Shown: in pieces, positions 50,546-58,884 of the stretch
Position numbering within the stretch: position 1 is the stretch's first letter
How the letters are laid out: each line of letters begins with the position of its first letter
From: Marinilactibacillus sp. Marseille-P9653
GTDB lineage: Bacteria; Bacillota; Bacilli; Lactobacillales; Carnobacteriaceae_A
DNA length: 64,000 nucleotides
Direction: 5' to 3'
Assembly: GCF_916618885.1 (NCBI RefSeq)
Contig: NZ_CAKAKH010000001.1
Location: forward strand, 124,001 to 188,000
Position numbers and translations under genes: made by a program
Notes under the pieces: generated by a model
Database searches by the model: none
What the model was told of the DNA's origin: nothing
The model's input: the letters and a program-made list of their open reading frames with translations, nothing else

Positions 50546-51667
50546 GTGAAAAAGGTTTTAATTACATTATATATCGCAATTTTTGCTGTTATCGGTTTCT
50601 GGATTGGGTATCATGCAACCATGACAGACTTAGACATAGGATGGTTACTGATTCGAGCAGGGCTTATTTTAATCAGTATCGCAGTTTTCGGTTTCCTTCA
50701 TATTATCATTCATGAAATGGGTCACTTGATTGCGGGTAAAGTTTCAGGATATCAATTTTCATTCTTCAGAATCGCAAACTGGGCCCTCGTAAAAGAGCAA
50801 CATCAATACAGAATAGCAAAATTTTCGATAGCTGGAACGGGTGGACAATGTTTAATGATTCCAGCAGAACGAGACGACAATCCACCGTACCGCCTTTACT
50901 TGTTTGGAGGAGCTTTGGCCAATTTTATTACGGCTGCCATCGGGTTAGTCTTTGTTTTAATAGGGTTTCGATCTGTATATCTTTATAGCTTTATTTTGAC
51001 GGGGCTATTCACTGGTATCCTAAACTTGATTCCTTTTAGTATTACAGATGGAAATACCTTGAAACGACTAAAGATGGATCCTAATAAGCGACCTCAACTC
51101 TTTCAGCAGTTAAGACTCAGTGGAGACTTTATCAATGGAAAAATGTATGGAGAGATCAAAGATCATGAATTGATTGAAAATCCTAACGAACCCATGACAG
51201 AACAATTCAATGCTTATACAGTACTCGTTCAGATCAATCGAGAATTAGAAGCAGAGAATTTTGGACATGCATTGGAATTAATCGAACCGTTATGGAATCA
51301 ACGATTGCAAATGGTCAAACCTTATCAGATGGAGATCTCAAGAGATTATTTATTCTGCCACCTTACAATGGAAACGGAAGATACAATGATTCAAGATGAA
51401 ATCAAAGAAGATCCATTATTCCAACAATATCTAAAAACAAATCAGCTGGAAACCTATAGAATCAAAGCAGCAATGGCTTTCTGGATCGACAAAGATCTGA
51501 ATCAAGCAGAAAACTGGCTTGAGAAAGCTGAAAAATCATTGGATCAAGCACCAACCTATGCAGATAGGGCCTTAAATAAAAAGTTACTCGATTTCGTGGA
51601 ACAAAAAGTCACACAAGAACGTGTTAACCGTACTGCGATGAAAGATGTAGAAGAAGAGCTGGTTTAA
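50546..51667 (+). CDS. M50-type membrane metalloprotease with C-terminal helical domain
   Basis: A 373-residue protein. Two N-terminal transmembrane helices lead to the zinc motif HEMGH (IIIHEMGHLIAGK, about 58-62). A later hydrophobic helix carries NLIPFSITDGNTLK, equivalent to the third-ligand NxxPxxxxDG motif of site-2 proteases. After about residue 190 a soluble, alpha-helical TPR-like region continues to the end. It is thus an intramembrane-type zinc protease of the M50 clan; substrate unknown. The GTG at 50546 is 5 nt after AGAGGTG, preferred over TTG 50531. Stands alone between treR and mnmE. Confidence 0.82.
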   Translation: MKKVLITLYIAIFAVIGFWIGYHATMTDLDIGWLLIRAGLILISIAVFGFLHIIIHEMGHLIAGKVSGYQFSFFRIANWALVKEQHQYRIAKFSIAGTGGQCLMIPAERDDNPPYRLYLFGGALANFITAAIGLVFVLIGFRSVYLYSFILTGLFTGILNLIPFSITDGNTLKRLKMDPNKRPQLFQQLRLSGDFINGKMYGEIKDHELIENPNEPMTEQFNAYTVLVQINRELEAENFGHALELIEPLWNQRLQMVKPYQMEISRDYLFCHLTMETEDTMIQDEIKEDPLFQQYLKTNQLETYRIKAAMAFWIDKDLNQAENWLEKAEKSLDQAPTYADRALNKKLLDFVEQKVTQERVNRTAMKDVEEELV

Positions 51668-51734
51668 GCGAGAAATCGGTGAACATTTTGAAAATTTCTG
51701 TTCACAATTTACTAATAAAAAATAAGTTAAGTGG

Positions 51735-51884
51735 TTGACTTTTTTATTCATTCCTTATATCATTTACAGTGTTGAGCAAGACAGAATATGAGCAAGTTAA
51801 ATAGTGGTAAAGTAGTGAAAGTGCTTTTCCACCTCAGGTCTATTTAATTAGGCATTATTGGGGTGGACCAGGCACTTTTTTTGT
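51735..51884 (+). promoter_or_regulatory. mnmE promoter and leader terminator (attenuator candidate)
   Basis: TTGACT (51735-51740), a 17-bp spacer and TATCAT (51758-51763) form a promoter. About 55 nt downstream a hairpin forms between AGTGC..CCACC (51820-51833) and GGTGG..GCACT (51862-51876) and ends in T7. It lies before the mnmE start, so transcripts would have to read through a terminator. Confidence 0.6.
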
Positions 51885-51911
51885 GAAGAAAAATAGGAGG
51901 AATACCTTAAA

Positions 51912-53300
51912 ATGGCAATCGAATTTGATACTATTGCAGCAATTTCTACCCCTCCTGGTGAAGGCGGTATTGGGATTGTTCGAATCAGTGGAGACGAAGC
52001 GCTGGAAATCGCAGACCGTGTCTACCAATTAGGAAAGAAAACTTTAAAAAATCAACCAACGCATACGATTCATTATGGTCATATCGTGAATCCGAAAACT
52101 GAAGAACAGATCGATGAAGTCATGGTCTCTGTGATGAAAGCACCAAAGACCTATACGCGTGAAGATGTGATTGAGATCAATACGCACGGTGGTGTACTAG
52201 CCGTTAACCGCGTATTGCAGACGGTTTTGCATAATGGCGCACGTCTAGCGGAACCTGGTGAATTCACAAAACGGGCTTTCTTGAACGGTAGAATCGATTT
52301 ATCTCAAGCAGAAGCGGTAATGGACGTGATTCGTGCGAAAACGGACAGAGCGATGCATATGGCGGTCACACAGCTTGATGGAGATCTCTCACGCTTGATC
52401 AGAAACCTACGTCAGGATATCTTGAGCACGCTAGCTCAGGTAGAAGTGAATATTGACTATCCAGAGTACGATGATGTAGAAGAAATGACAGCGAAACTAC
52501 TCGTCGAAAAAGCAGAAAAAGTAAAAGCACAAGTAGAATCTTTACTCGATACAGCAAGCCAAGGGAAAATCTTGCGTGAAGGACTCGCAACGGCAATTAT
52601 TGGTCGACCGAATGTTGGGAAGTCCAGTTTGCTGAATGTCTTGATCAAAGAAGATAAAGCAATCGTGACAGAAATTGCCGGAACAACGCGTGACGTTGTG
52701 GAAGAATATGTCAGTGTTAAAGGGGTACCGCTTAGACTCATTGATACAGCAGGTATTCGTGAAACGGAAGATATCGTCGAACGAATCGGTGTTGAACGTA
52801 GTCGTAAAGCTTTAAAAGAAGCAGACTTAGTCTTACTAGTATTCAATCAGAACGAAGCGTTGACACCAGAAGACAAATTACTGATCGAAGCAACAGAAGA
52901 ACACCATAGAATCGTGATTTTAAATAAAATGGATCTTGAAACAAAGTTGGATATGGACGAGTTGAAGCAGCTTGTTGATCCAGCAAGTATTATCCAAACC
53001 TCTATTGTGACACGCGCTGGTATGAACGATCTGGAAGCAAAAATCGCTGACTTATTCTTTTCAGGAAAAACAGGCGAGCGTGATGCGACCTATGTATCAA
53101 ATGTACGCCATATTGCCTTGTTGAATGAGACAGTTGATGCTTTCAATGACGTCATAGAAGGTATTGAAACGGGTATGCCAGTCGATTTAGTGCAGATTGA
53201 TATGACTAGAGCCTGGGACTTATTAGGTGAAATCACTGGAGATAGTGTACAAGATGAATTGATCACGCAACTATTCAGTCAATTCTGCTTAGGAAAATAA
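51912..53300 (+). CDS. mnmE: tRNA modification GTPase MnmE
   Basis: With MnmG it makes the cmnm5 modification of wobble U34 in several tRNAs. The 462 residues contain an N-terminal tetrahydrofolate-binding domain ([22 protein letters not shown]), a helical domain and an inserted Ras-like GTPase with [10 protein letters not shown] (about 231-240), [10 protein letters not shown] and NKMD. The essential C-terminal motif CLGK is present. Its first gene position in mnmE-mnmG, right of oriC, is conserved. Preceded by a leader hairpin. Confidence 0.97.
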   Translation: MAIEFDTIAAISTPPGEGGIGIVRISGDEALEIADRVYQLGKKTLKNQPTHTIHYGHIVNPKTEEQIDEVMVSVMKAPKTYTREDVIEINTHGGVLAVNRVLQTVLHNGARLAEPGEFTKRAFLNGRIDLSQAEAVMDVIRAKTDRAMHMAVTQLDGDLSRLIRNLRQDILSTLAQVEVNIDYPEYDDVEEMTAKLLVEKAEKVKAQVESLLDTASQGKILREGLATAIIGRPNVGKSSLLNVLIKEDKAIVTEIAGTTRDVVEEYVSVKGVPLRLIDTAGIRETEDIVERIGVERSRKALKEADLVLLVFNQNEALTPEDKLLIEATEEHHRIVILNKMDLETKLDMDELKQLVDPASIIQTSIVTRAGMNDLEAKIADLFFSGKTGERDATYVSNVRHIALLNETVDAFNDVIEGIETGMPVDLVQIDMTRAWDLLGEITGDSVQDELITQLFSQFCLGK

Positions 53301-53346
53301 ACCATTAACCTTATAAACGGACTTTATATTAGAAAGGAACAACTCG

Positions 53347-55233
53347 ATGCAAACTTATGAAGCTGGAAGATACGATGTTATCGTTGTCGGTGCTGGTCAT
53401 GCTGGATCAGAAGCAGCACTTGCAGCCGCAAGAATGGGTTCAAAGACTTTACTGATTACGATCAACTTGGATATGGTTGCTCATATGCCATGTAACCCAT
53501 CGATTGGCGGACCTGCTAAAGGGATCGTCGTACGTGAAATGGATGCTCTAGGTGGCGAAATGGGGCGCAATATCGACAAGACTTATATTCAAATGCGTAT
53601 GCTCAATACGGCTAAAGGACCTGCTGTACGTGCTTTACGCGCGCAAGCAGATAAACATCTGTATTCCATTGAAATGAAACGTACGATTGAAAGAACCGAA
53701 AACTTGGATATGAAACAAGGAATCGTTGATGAATTGGTCGTTGAAGACAATGTCATTCAAGGCGTTATTACAAATACAGGTGCGATTTACCGTGCTCAAG
53801 CCGTTGTTTTAACAGCGGGTACGTCTTCTCGTGGAGAAATTGTGATCGGGGAATTGAAATATTCTTCTGGTCCGAATAACACCCAACCTTCCATCAAATT
53901 ATCTGAGAATCTACTAGAACTTGGCTTTGACTTGGACCGTTTCAAAACAGGAACACCACCAAGAATTCACAAAGATTCTATCGACTATTCTGTAACAGAA
54001 GAACAACCAGGAGATTTAGAGCCTCATCACTTTAGTTTTGAAACGCCAGATGAAAAATATCTGCAAAACCAAACGTCTTGTTGGTTAACGTATACAAGTA
54101 CAACTTCTCACGATATCATTCGTGAAAATCTGCACCGTGCACCGATGTTTACAGGAATCGTTGAAGGTGTTGGCGCTCGTTATTGCCCTTCGATCGAGGA
54201 CAAAGTTGTGCGCTTCTCTGACAAACCGCGTCACCAATTGTTTTTAGAACCAGAAGGTGAAACAACAGATGAAGTTTATGTACAAGGCTTATCATCTTCA
54301 CTTCCTGAAGATGTTCAACTAGCTGTTTTACATTCAGTAGAAGGTCTAGAAAATGCGAAAATGATGCGTACAGGTTATGCTATCGAGTACGATGTGGTTA
54401 AACCATACCAATTACGTCCTTCACTTGAGACAAAAATGATCAGTGGATTATTTACTGCCGGTCAGATGAACGGAACTTCTGGTTACGAAGAAGCGGGCGG
54501 ACAAGGTCTAATGGCTGGAATCAATGCAGCGCGTCTTGTTCAAGGAGAAGAACCATTCGTAATGAAACGTAACGAAGGCTATATCGGCGTTATGATCGAT
54601 GACTTAGTTACAAAAGGAACGAATGAACCTTATCGTTTACTAACTTCACGTGCAGAATACCGTCTACTATTGCGTCACGACAATGCAGATTTCAGATTAA
54701 GTAAAATTGGTCGTGAACTAGGACTCCTTTCAGAAGAAAGGTATCAGTTATTCCTAGACAAAAAAGCGCAAGTAGAACAAGAACTGGCTCGTCTGAAAAA
54801 AGTTCGCCTGAAACCGACAGATGTTGCTGCTTATCTTGAAGAAAAAGGTGAGCCACAATTAAAAGATGGTATTTTGGTTTATGACTTCATTCGTCGTCCT
54901 TATGTCAAGTATTCAGATATCATTCAATTTGCGCCAACAGAAGAACCTTTATCTAAAGAAGTGATGGAACAAGTTGAAATCTTCATCAAGTATGAAGGCT
55001 ATATTGAGAAAGCATTCCGCAAAGCGGATAAAGTGAAACGGATGGAAAACAAACGAATTCCAGAAGGCATCGATTATAGCTCGATCAATGGAATCGCAAC
55101 GGAAGCTATCGAAAAATTAACAAAAATCCAACCAGAAACAATCGCACAAGCAAGCCGAATCAGTGGCGTGAATCCATCAGATATTTCAATTTTAATGGTC
55201 TACGTGGAACAAGGCAGTGTAGCGAAAGTATAA
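53347..55233 (+). CDS. mnmG: tRNA modification enzyme MnmG (GidA)
   Basis: FAD enzyme partner of MnmE. The 628 residues contain the FAD-binding [17 protein letters not shown] (about 14-30), the active-site Cys segment [36 protein letters not shown] and the C-terminal MnmE-binding helical domain ending [18 protein letters not shown]. It follows mnmE by 46 nt. The usual downstream rsmG is missing; instead a terminator, a TauE-type gene and a decayed duplicate of the last 30 codons follow. Confidence 0.97.
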   Translation: MQTYEAGRYDVIVVGAGHAGSEAALAAARMGSKTLLITINLDMVAHMPCNPSIGGPAKGIVVREMDALGGEMGRNIDKTYIQMRMLNTAKGPAVRALRAQADKHLYSIEMKRTIERTENLDMKQGIVDELVVEDNVIQGVITNTGAIYRAQAVVLTAGTSSRGEIVIGELKYSSGPNNTQPSIKLSENLLELGFDLDRFKTGTPPRIHKDSIDYSVTEEQPGDLEPHHFSFETPDEKYLQNQTSCWLTYTSTTSHDIIRENLHRAPMFTGIVEGVGARYCPSIEDKVVRFSDKPRHQLFLEPEGETTDEVYVQGLSSSLPEDVQLAVLHSVEGLENAKMMRTGYAIEYDVVKPYQLRPSLETKMISGLFTAGQMNGTSGYEEAGGQGLMAGINAARLVQGEEPFVMKRNEGYIGVMIDDLVTKGTNEPYRLLTSRAEYRLLLRHDNADFRLSKIGRELGLLSEERYQLFLDKKAQVEQELARLKKVRLKPTDVAAYLEEKGEPQLKDGILVYDFIRRPYVKYSDIIQFAPTEEPLSKEVMEQVEIFIKYEGYIEKAFRKADKVKRMENKRIPEGIDYSSINGIATEAIEKLTKIQPETIAQASRISGVNPSDISILMVYVEQGSVAKV

Positions 55234-55253
55234 TCAATTTTATAGAGATTGGT

Positions 55254-55284
55254 AAAAAAAGTTGCAGTTTTCTGCAACTTTTTA
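55254..55284 (+). terminator. Terminator of mnmE-mnmG
   Basis: AAGTTGCAG-TTTT-CTGCAACTTTTT hairpin, 20 nt past the mnmG stop. Confidence 0.9.
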
Positions 55285-55410
55285 TTTTGCACAAACTTTA
55301 AAGATGCTAAACAATCTTGAATCTTTCATTTAAAATATGTTACCTTTAATCTATTTTTAGAAAATATTATTTTGGTTTATAAAGATTAATTTGAATAACT
55401 TGGAGGACGT

Positions 55411-56166
55411 ATGGAAATACAGTTAATTTTTTTGGTTGTGGGATCAGTATTTTTAGGATCTCTAATGCGTGCGACATTTGGATTTGGAGATTCTGTCATC
55501 AGTATGCCACTGCTTGCATTACTACCGATTCCTTTTTCGTCAGCGGTAGCTTTGGTCGGTTTAGTAGGATTTACTGTAGCCTTATTTTCTTTATTCAATA
55601 GCTGGAAACAATTAGATATTATTATTTTAAAATGGTTGGCTATCTCCACAATTATGGGTATTCCTTTTGGGCTGCTATTAGTCCATTTTGTAGAAAAGCG
55701 TTGGATAAATTTGATACTAGGCTCTTTACTAATTGTATATTCTATTTATTCAATACTAAGTTCGAGTAAAAAACAAATACAGATAGGTAATGATCATCAA
55801 CACCTTAATTATACTATTCCATTTGGTTTCGCCTCGGGTATGCTTGGAAGTGCATATAATATGAATGGAATTCCTATTGTACTCTATAGTACAATGAAAG
55901 ACTGGTCTCCCAAGCAATTTAAAGAAAATGTACAAGCTCATTTTTTGATCTCGAGTATACTAATTATTTTTAGCCACTATTTGAGTGGGTTTTGGACTAA
56001 AGAAGTAGGATTGTACTATCTGGCTTCTATTCCAGCAGTTGTAATTGCTATTGTATTAGGAAATTATTTCTATTCGAAAATCAAGGTCGATAAATTTAGA
56101 CGTTTTGTTATTTATGTTATCCTTTTACTAGGTTTATTTACGTTTATTGATTTTCTTTTGGGGTAG
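55411..56166 (+). CDS. TauE/SafE (DUF81) family membrane permease
   Basis: A 251-residue protein with about eight transmembrane helices. It starts with LIFLVVGSVFLGSLMRATFGFGDSVISMPLLALL, which contains the family repeat FGFGDSVISMPLL; a second half-repeat begins near GMLGSAYNMNGIPIVLY. TauE/SafE proteins export or take up sulfonates, sulfite or related anions; the substrate cannot be inferred here. More AT-rich than its neighbours and flanked by two copies of the mnmG 3' end, so probably acquired. Ribosome binding site TTGGAGGA before the ATG. Confidence 0.88.
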   Translation: MEIQLIFLVVGSVFLGSLMRATFGFGDSVISMPLLALLPIPFSSAVALVGLVGFTVALFSLFNSWKQLDIIILKWLAISTIMGIPFGLLLVHFVEKRWINLILGSLLIVYSIYSILSSSKKQIQIGNDHQHLNYTIPFGFASGMLGSAYNMNGIPIVLYSTMKDWSPKQFKENVQAHFLISSILIIFSHYLSGFWTKEVGLYYLASIPAVVIAIVLGNYFYSKIKVDKFRRFVIYVILLLGLFTFIDFLLG

Positions 56167-56236
56167 CCAAATTATAGACCAAGAGTCTTAGAAAAATAGA
56201 CTACCAGTAAACTACCAATATTAAACATGGGAATCC

Positions 56237-56326
56237 GCATAAGCAGGCCTAATCAGTGGTGTCAAGCCATCAGATATTTCGACCTTAATGGTCTACATGG
56301 AACAAGGCAGTGTAGCGAAAATATAA
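56237..56326 (+). pseudogene. Decayed second copy of the mnmG 3' end
   Basis: These 90 bases align with the last 30 codons of mnmG (55144-55233) at 79 of 90 positions, in the same orientation and ending at the corresponding stop. One codon is now TAA and another five encode different residues, so it is not functional. No further mnmG sequence precedes it. It forms, with the intact end, a direct repeat bracketing the TauE-type gene. Confidence 0.88.
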
Positions 56327-56346
56327 TAAATTGATTCATTTAAAGC

Positions 56347-56382
56347 AAGGAGCCGCGGACTTGATGCATGGCTTCTTTTTTT
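56347..56382 (+). terminator. Terminator-like hairpin after the mnmG duplicate
   Basis: AAGGAGCC / GGCTTCTT with T7 (one G-U pair). Possibly the original terminator of mnmG before the insertion. Confidence 0.7.
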
Positions 56383-56466
56383 ATGCTTAAGCGTTATTTT
56401 TGCCATGAGATTGAACAGGGCGTAGACTAAAGATAGAAAATAAAAATACAATAGGAGTGAAGTATA

Positions 56467-56796
56467 ATGAGCCAAGCCGTTGGAACGTTAGTCAGTAAAG
56501 TAGCTGCATGTGCAAAAGCGTGTAACGAGTGTTTTGATGCCTGTTTAAAAGAAGACGATGTAAATATGATGGCGAACTGTATCCGAACAGACCGCGTATG
56601 TGCAGATATGTGCGGAATCGTAGCAGACTTTGCCCATAGAGAAAGCGAAATATTCATTGACCTAGTAGCCTCATGTGCAAAAGCCTGCGGTATCTGTGCG
56701 GAAGAATGCGAAAATCATGAAATGCAACACTGCCAAGAGTGTGCAGCAGCTTGTCGCGAATGCGAAAAAGCTTGTAAAGAATACCATGATCAGTAA
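56467..56796 (+). CDS. Cys-rich four-helix-bundle copper-storage-type protein (Csp3/DUF326)
   Basis: A 109-residue cytoplasmic protein with 16 cysteines spaced on helices in CxxxC and CxxC patterns (positions 15, 19, 22, 26, 38, 45, 49, 70, 74, 77, 81, 89, 92, 96, 99, 103). This is the DUF326/Csp pattern, in which thiols lining a four-helix bundle store many Cu(I) ions. No signal peptide, consistent with the cytosolic Csp3 type. The ATG follows AGGAGTGA. A copper operon is not adjacent; its role would be copper buffering. Confidence 0.87.
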   Translation: MSQAVGTLVSKVAACAKACNECFDACLKEDDVNMMANCIRTDRVCADMCGIVADFAHRESEIFIDLVASCAKACGICAEECENHEMQHCQECAAACRECEKACKEYHDQ

Positions 56797-56823
56797 GTTA
56801 AGTAGCTACTTCATATAAAAACA

Positions 56824-56871
56824 AAATTCCGCTGAAGAAACCCGTTCAAGGTTTATTTGGCGGAGTTTTTA
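56824..56871 (+). terminator. Terminator of the copper-storage-type gene
   Basis: ATTCCGC / GCGGAGT outer stem with inner AAACC/GGTTT, then T5. Confidence 0.75.
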
Positions 56872-57089
56872 CGAGAAAAGATAACTTATCCATATTTCAG
56901 ATATTATCTCCAAGAAGTTTATAGATATTTTTCTGTGGTAGAAGTATTTGTATTCAGCTTCATAATAATGCAACAATGCTTTTCATTTTGATGAGTTATT
57001 CCGTTAGAAAAAAAACAAAATAAATACTCTGTTCTAGCAAGGTTTGGGACGCAACAATCTTGTAGAATGTTGCGTTTTGAAAATAGTTT

Positions 57090-57139
57090 TAAAAAAAGGA
57101 AACCCATTTAATAGATTATGCTCTATTAAATGGATTTCC
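57090..57139 (-). terminator. Strong minus-strand terminator of a lost gene
   Basis: On minus, GGAAATCCATTTAATAGA pairs with TCTATTAAATGGGTTTCC (one mismatch) over an 6-nt loop and ends in T7. It follows the coding remnant at 57172-57279. Confidence 0.8.
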
Positions 57140-57171
57140 TTAGGTTAGTATTTATGACGCTATATAGAATA

Positions 57172-57279
57172 TTATTGTTTCGCTGCCCAAGCTTCTTGAG
57201 TTTGTAATGTTTTAGGATAAATGTAGTACAAAATTTTTCTACTTCCACCGCTCATGGGATAACCATAAACAGCAGTTAA
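57172..57279 (-). pseudogene. C-terminal remnant of an unidentified protein gene
   Basis: The minus strand reads LTAVYGYPMSGGSRKILYY then IYPKTLQTQEAWAAKQ and a TAA stop, immediately before a strong terminator. Codon choice looks genuine, but a TAG lies just upstream and an IS30-type element begins 60 bp further on. I do not recognise the family. Most likely the tail of a gene destroyed by insertion or deletion. Confidence 0.55.
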
Positions 57280-57340
57280 CTACTTTATAAGTTTTTTTCG
57301 TTTTTAATTTAAAACTATAAAAAAGCTGGATTTTATAATG

Positions 57341-58609
57341 AAGTTAGCCACTTAGGCTAACCCATAAAAAAACGCCATGCGAATTTCATGTTATATTGAA
57401 GTTATACCACTAACTCTCAATAGACAGGATGAATTCACATGACGCACTCTAACAATAACACAACAGCACGTAAGGGAAAACACTTATCTTATTCAGAACG
57501 ATCTCAAATCGCTATTTTAAAGAACGAGAACTACTCAAATCGCGGGATTGCAAAAGCTCTGGGACGTGTCCCACAAACGATTAATAGCGAGATTCATCGT
57601 GGAACCATTACTCAACTTAAACGTCAAAAGCAAAACGGTAAATTATATGACTACTATTCGACTAACTACGATCCTAATGCCGGACAAGCTGCTTATGATA
57701 GGCTTCAATTGAACTGCGGCCGTCGGCCAAAATGGGCTGATTCGGATGCGTTTATTGAGTGGGCAGATGATAAACTGTTACGGGAAAAGTGGTCTCCAGA
57801 TGTAGTCGTTGGGTTTGCTAAAACACATGACTTGTTTGATTCTTCTATTATTCCCTGTACGACGACTCTTTATGGATGGATTGACAAAGGGATCATGAGA
57901 ACCAAGAATATAGATCTACTTGAAAAACTATCACGAAAACCAAAAGACACTTCTTATAGAGGACGAACAAACAAACGAATTTTAGGCCAATCTATTGAAC
58001 AAAGACCTCCAGAAATTGATAATAGACAGACTTTTGGACACTGGGAAATCGATACAGTTGTCGGAAATAAAGTGAAAACCGATTCGGTTTTATTGACGTT
58101 AGTTGAACGTCAAACACGCTTTGAAATCATCCTTAAGCTCAGAGGTAAAGATAAAGAATCCGTTGATCAGGCAATCCAACAATTACGGCTTAAAGCCGGT
58201 GATACATTTTCTAAAGTATTTAAGACCATCACCTCGGATAATGGATCTGAGTTTGTAGGGCTTCACGAAGCGCTGAAAGAGACGCTTGAAGTGTATTTTA
58301 GTCATCCGTATGCTTCGTGGGAAAGAGGCACAAGCGAGAACCAGAATAAATTTATCCGCCGATTTATTCCAAAAGGTAAAGCTATCAGCCATTTTAGTGA
58401 AACTCAATGCTTGAGAATACAACAATGGATGAATGACTATCCTCGGAAAATACTTGGCTATAAAACCCCTCTTGATTGTTTTGCCAATGCTCTACGCTTG
58501 TTGCCCCAAATGGTCTAAGCACGTTAGTGCTAAAGAAATGACGACTATATCCTTCAACAACCTACTAACAATTAAGGTCAAATATCTTTTTTAACTAAGT
58601 GACTAACTT
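57341..58609 (+). mobile_element. IS30-family insertion sequence
   Basis: About 1.27 kb. Left end AAGTTAGCCACTTAGGCTAA (57341-57360) is an imperfect inverse of the right end, whose complement reads AAGTTAGTCACTTAGTTAA (58591-58609). The single transposase gene fills the element. No clear target duplication was identified, so the exact ends are approximate. Confidence 0.85.
57439..58518 (+). CDS. IS30-family transposase
   Basis: A 359-residue DDE transposase. N-terminal helix-turn-helix: LSYSERSQIAILKNENYSNR followed by GIAKALGRVPQTINSEIHRG. The catalytic core has the first Asp in FGHWEIDTVVG, the second in TITSDNGSEF and the Glu in WERGTSENQNKFIR; this is the intact IS30 DD(33)E pattern. Length and motifs are complete, so the enzyme should be functional. 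The start ATG lies about 80 nt inside the left end. Confidence 0.95.
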   Translation: MTHSNNNTTARKGKHLSYSERSQIAILKNENYSNRGIAKALGRVPQTINSEIHRGTITQLKRQKQNGKLYDYYSTNYDPNAGQAAYDRLQLNCGRRPKWADSDAFIEWADDKLLREKWSPDVVVGFAKTHDLFDSSIIPCTTTLYGWIDKGIMRTKNIDLLEKLSRKPKDTSYRGRTNKRILGQSIEQRPPEIDNRQTFGHWEIDTVVGNKVKTDSVLLTLVERQTRFEIILKLRGKDKESVDQAIQQLRLKAGDTFSKVFKTITSDNGSEFVGLHEALKETLEVYFSHPYASWERGTSENQNKFIRRFIPKGKAISHFSETQCLRIQQWMNDYPRKILGYKTPLDCFANALRLLPQMV

Positions 58610-58781
58610 AGACTTGAAATTTGCGAAAAAAACTATAAATAAAAATATTAAAATCATATATAAAAATATTGGTTTACGATACGCCGTTAATAAGTTGGTA
58701 GACGAGAATTTTTTTCTTTATAAAAAAATTTTTAAAGTATACTTTCCAGCTTAAATAAAAACACTTACTTTTTGTAACAGG

Positions 58782-58810
58782 TTTCAATGACCTATCTTTT
58801 TTGTTATACT
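58782..58810 (+). promoter_or_regulatory. Promoter of the P-type ATPase gene
   Basis: TTTCAA (58782-58787), a 17-bp spacer and TATACT (58805-58810) with an extended -10 TG at 58802. It lies in very AT-rich DNA right of the IS30-type element. Confidence 0.6.
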
Positions 58811-58884
58811 ATTAATACATACCATCTAAATAAAGTATATAACAATTTATAAATGGTTTGTATTATGTGAAAGGGAGATGAGCA

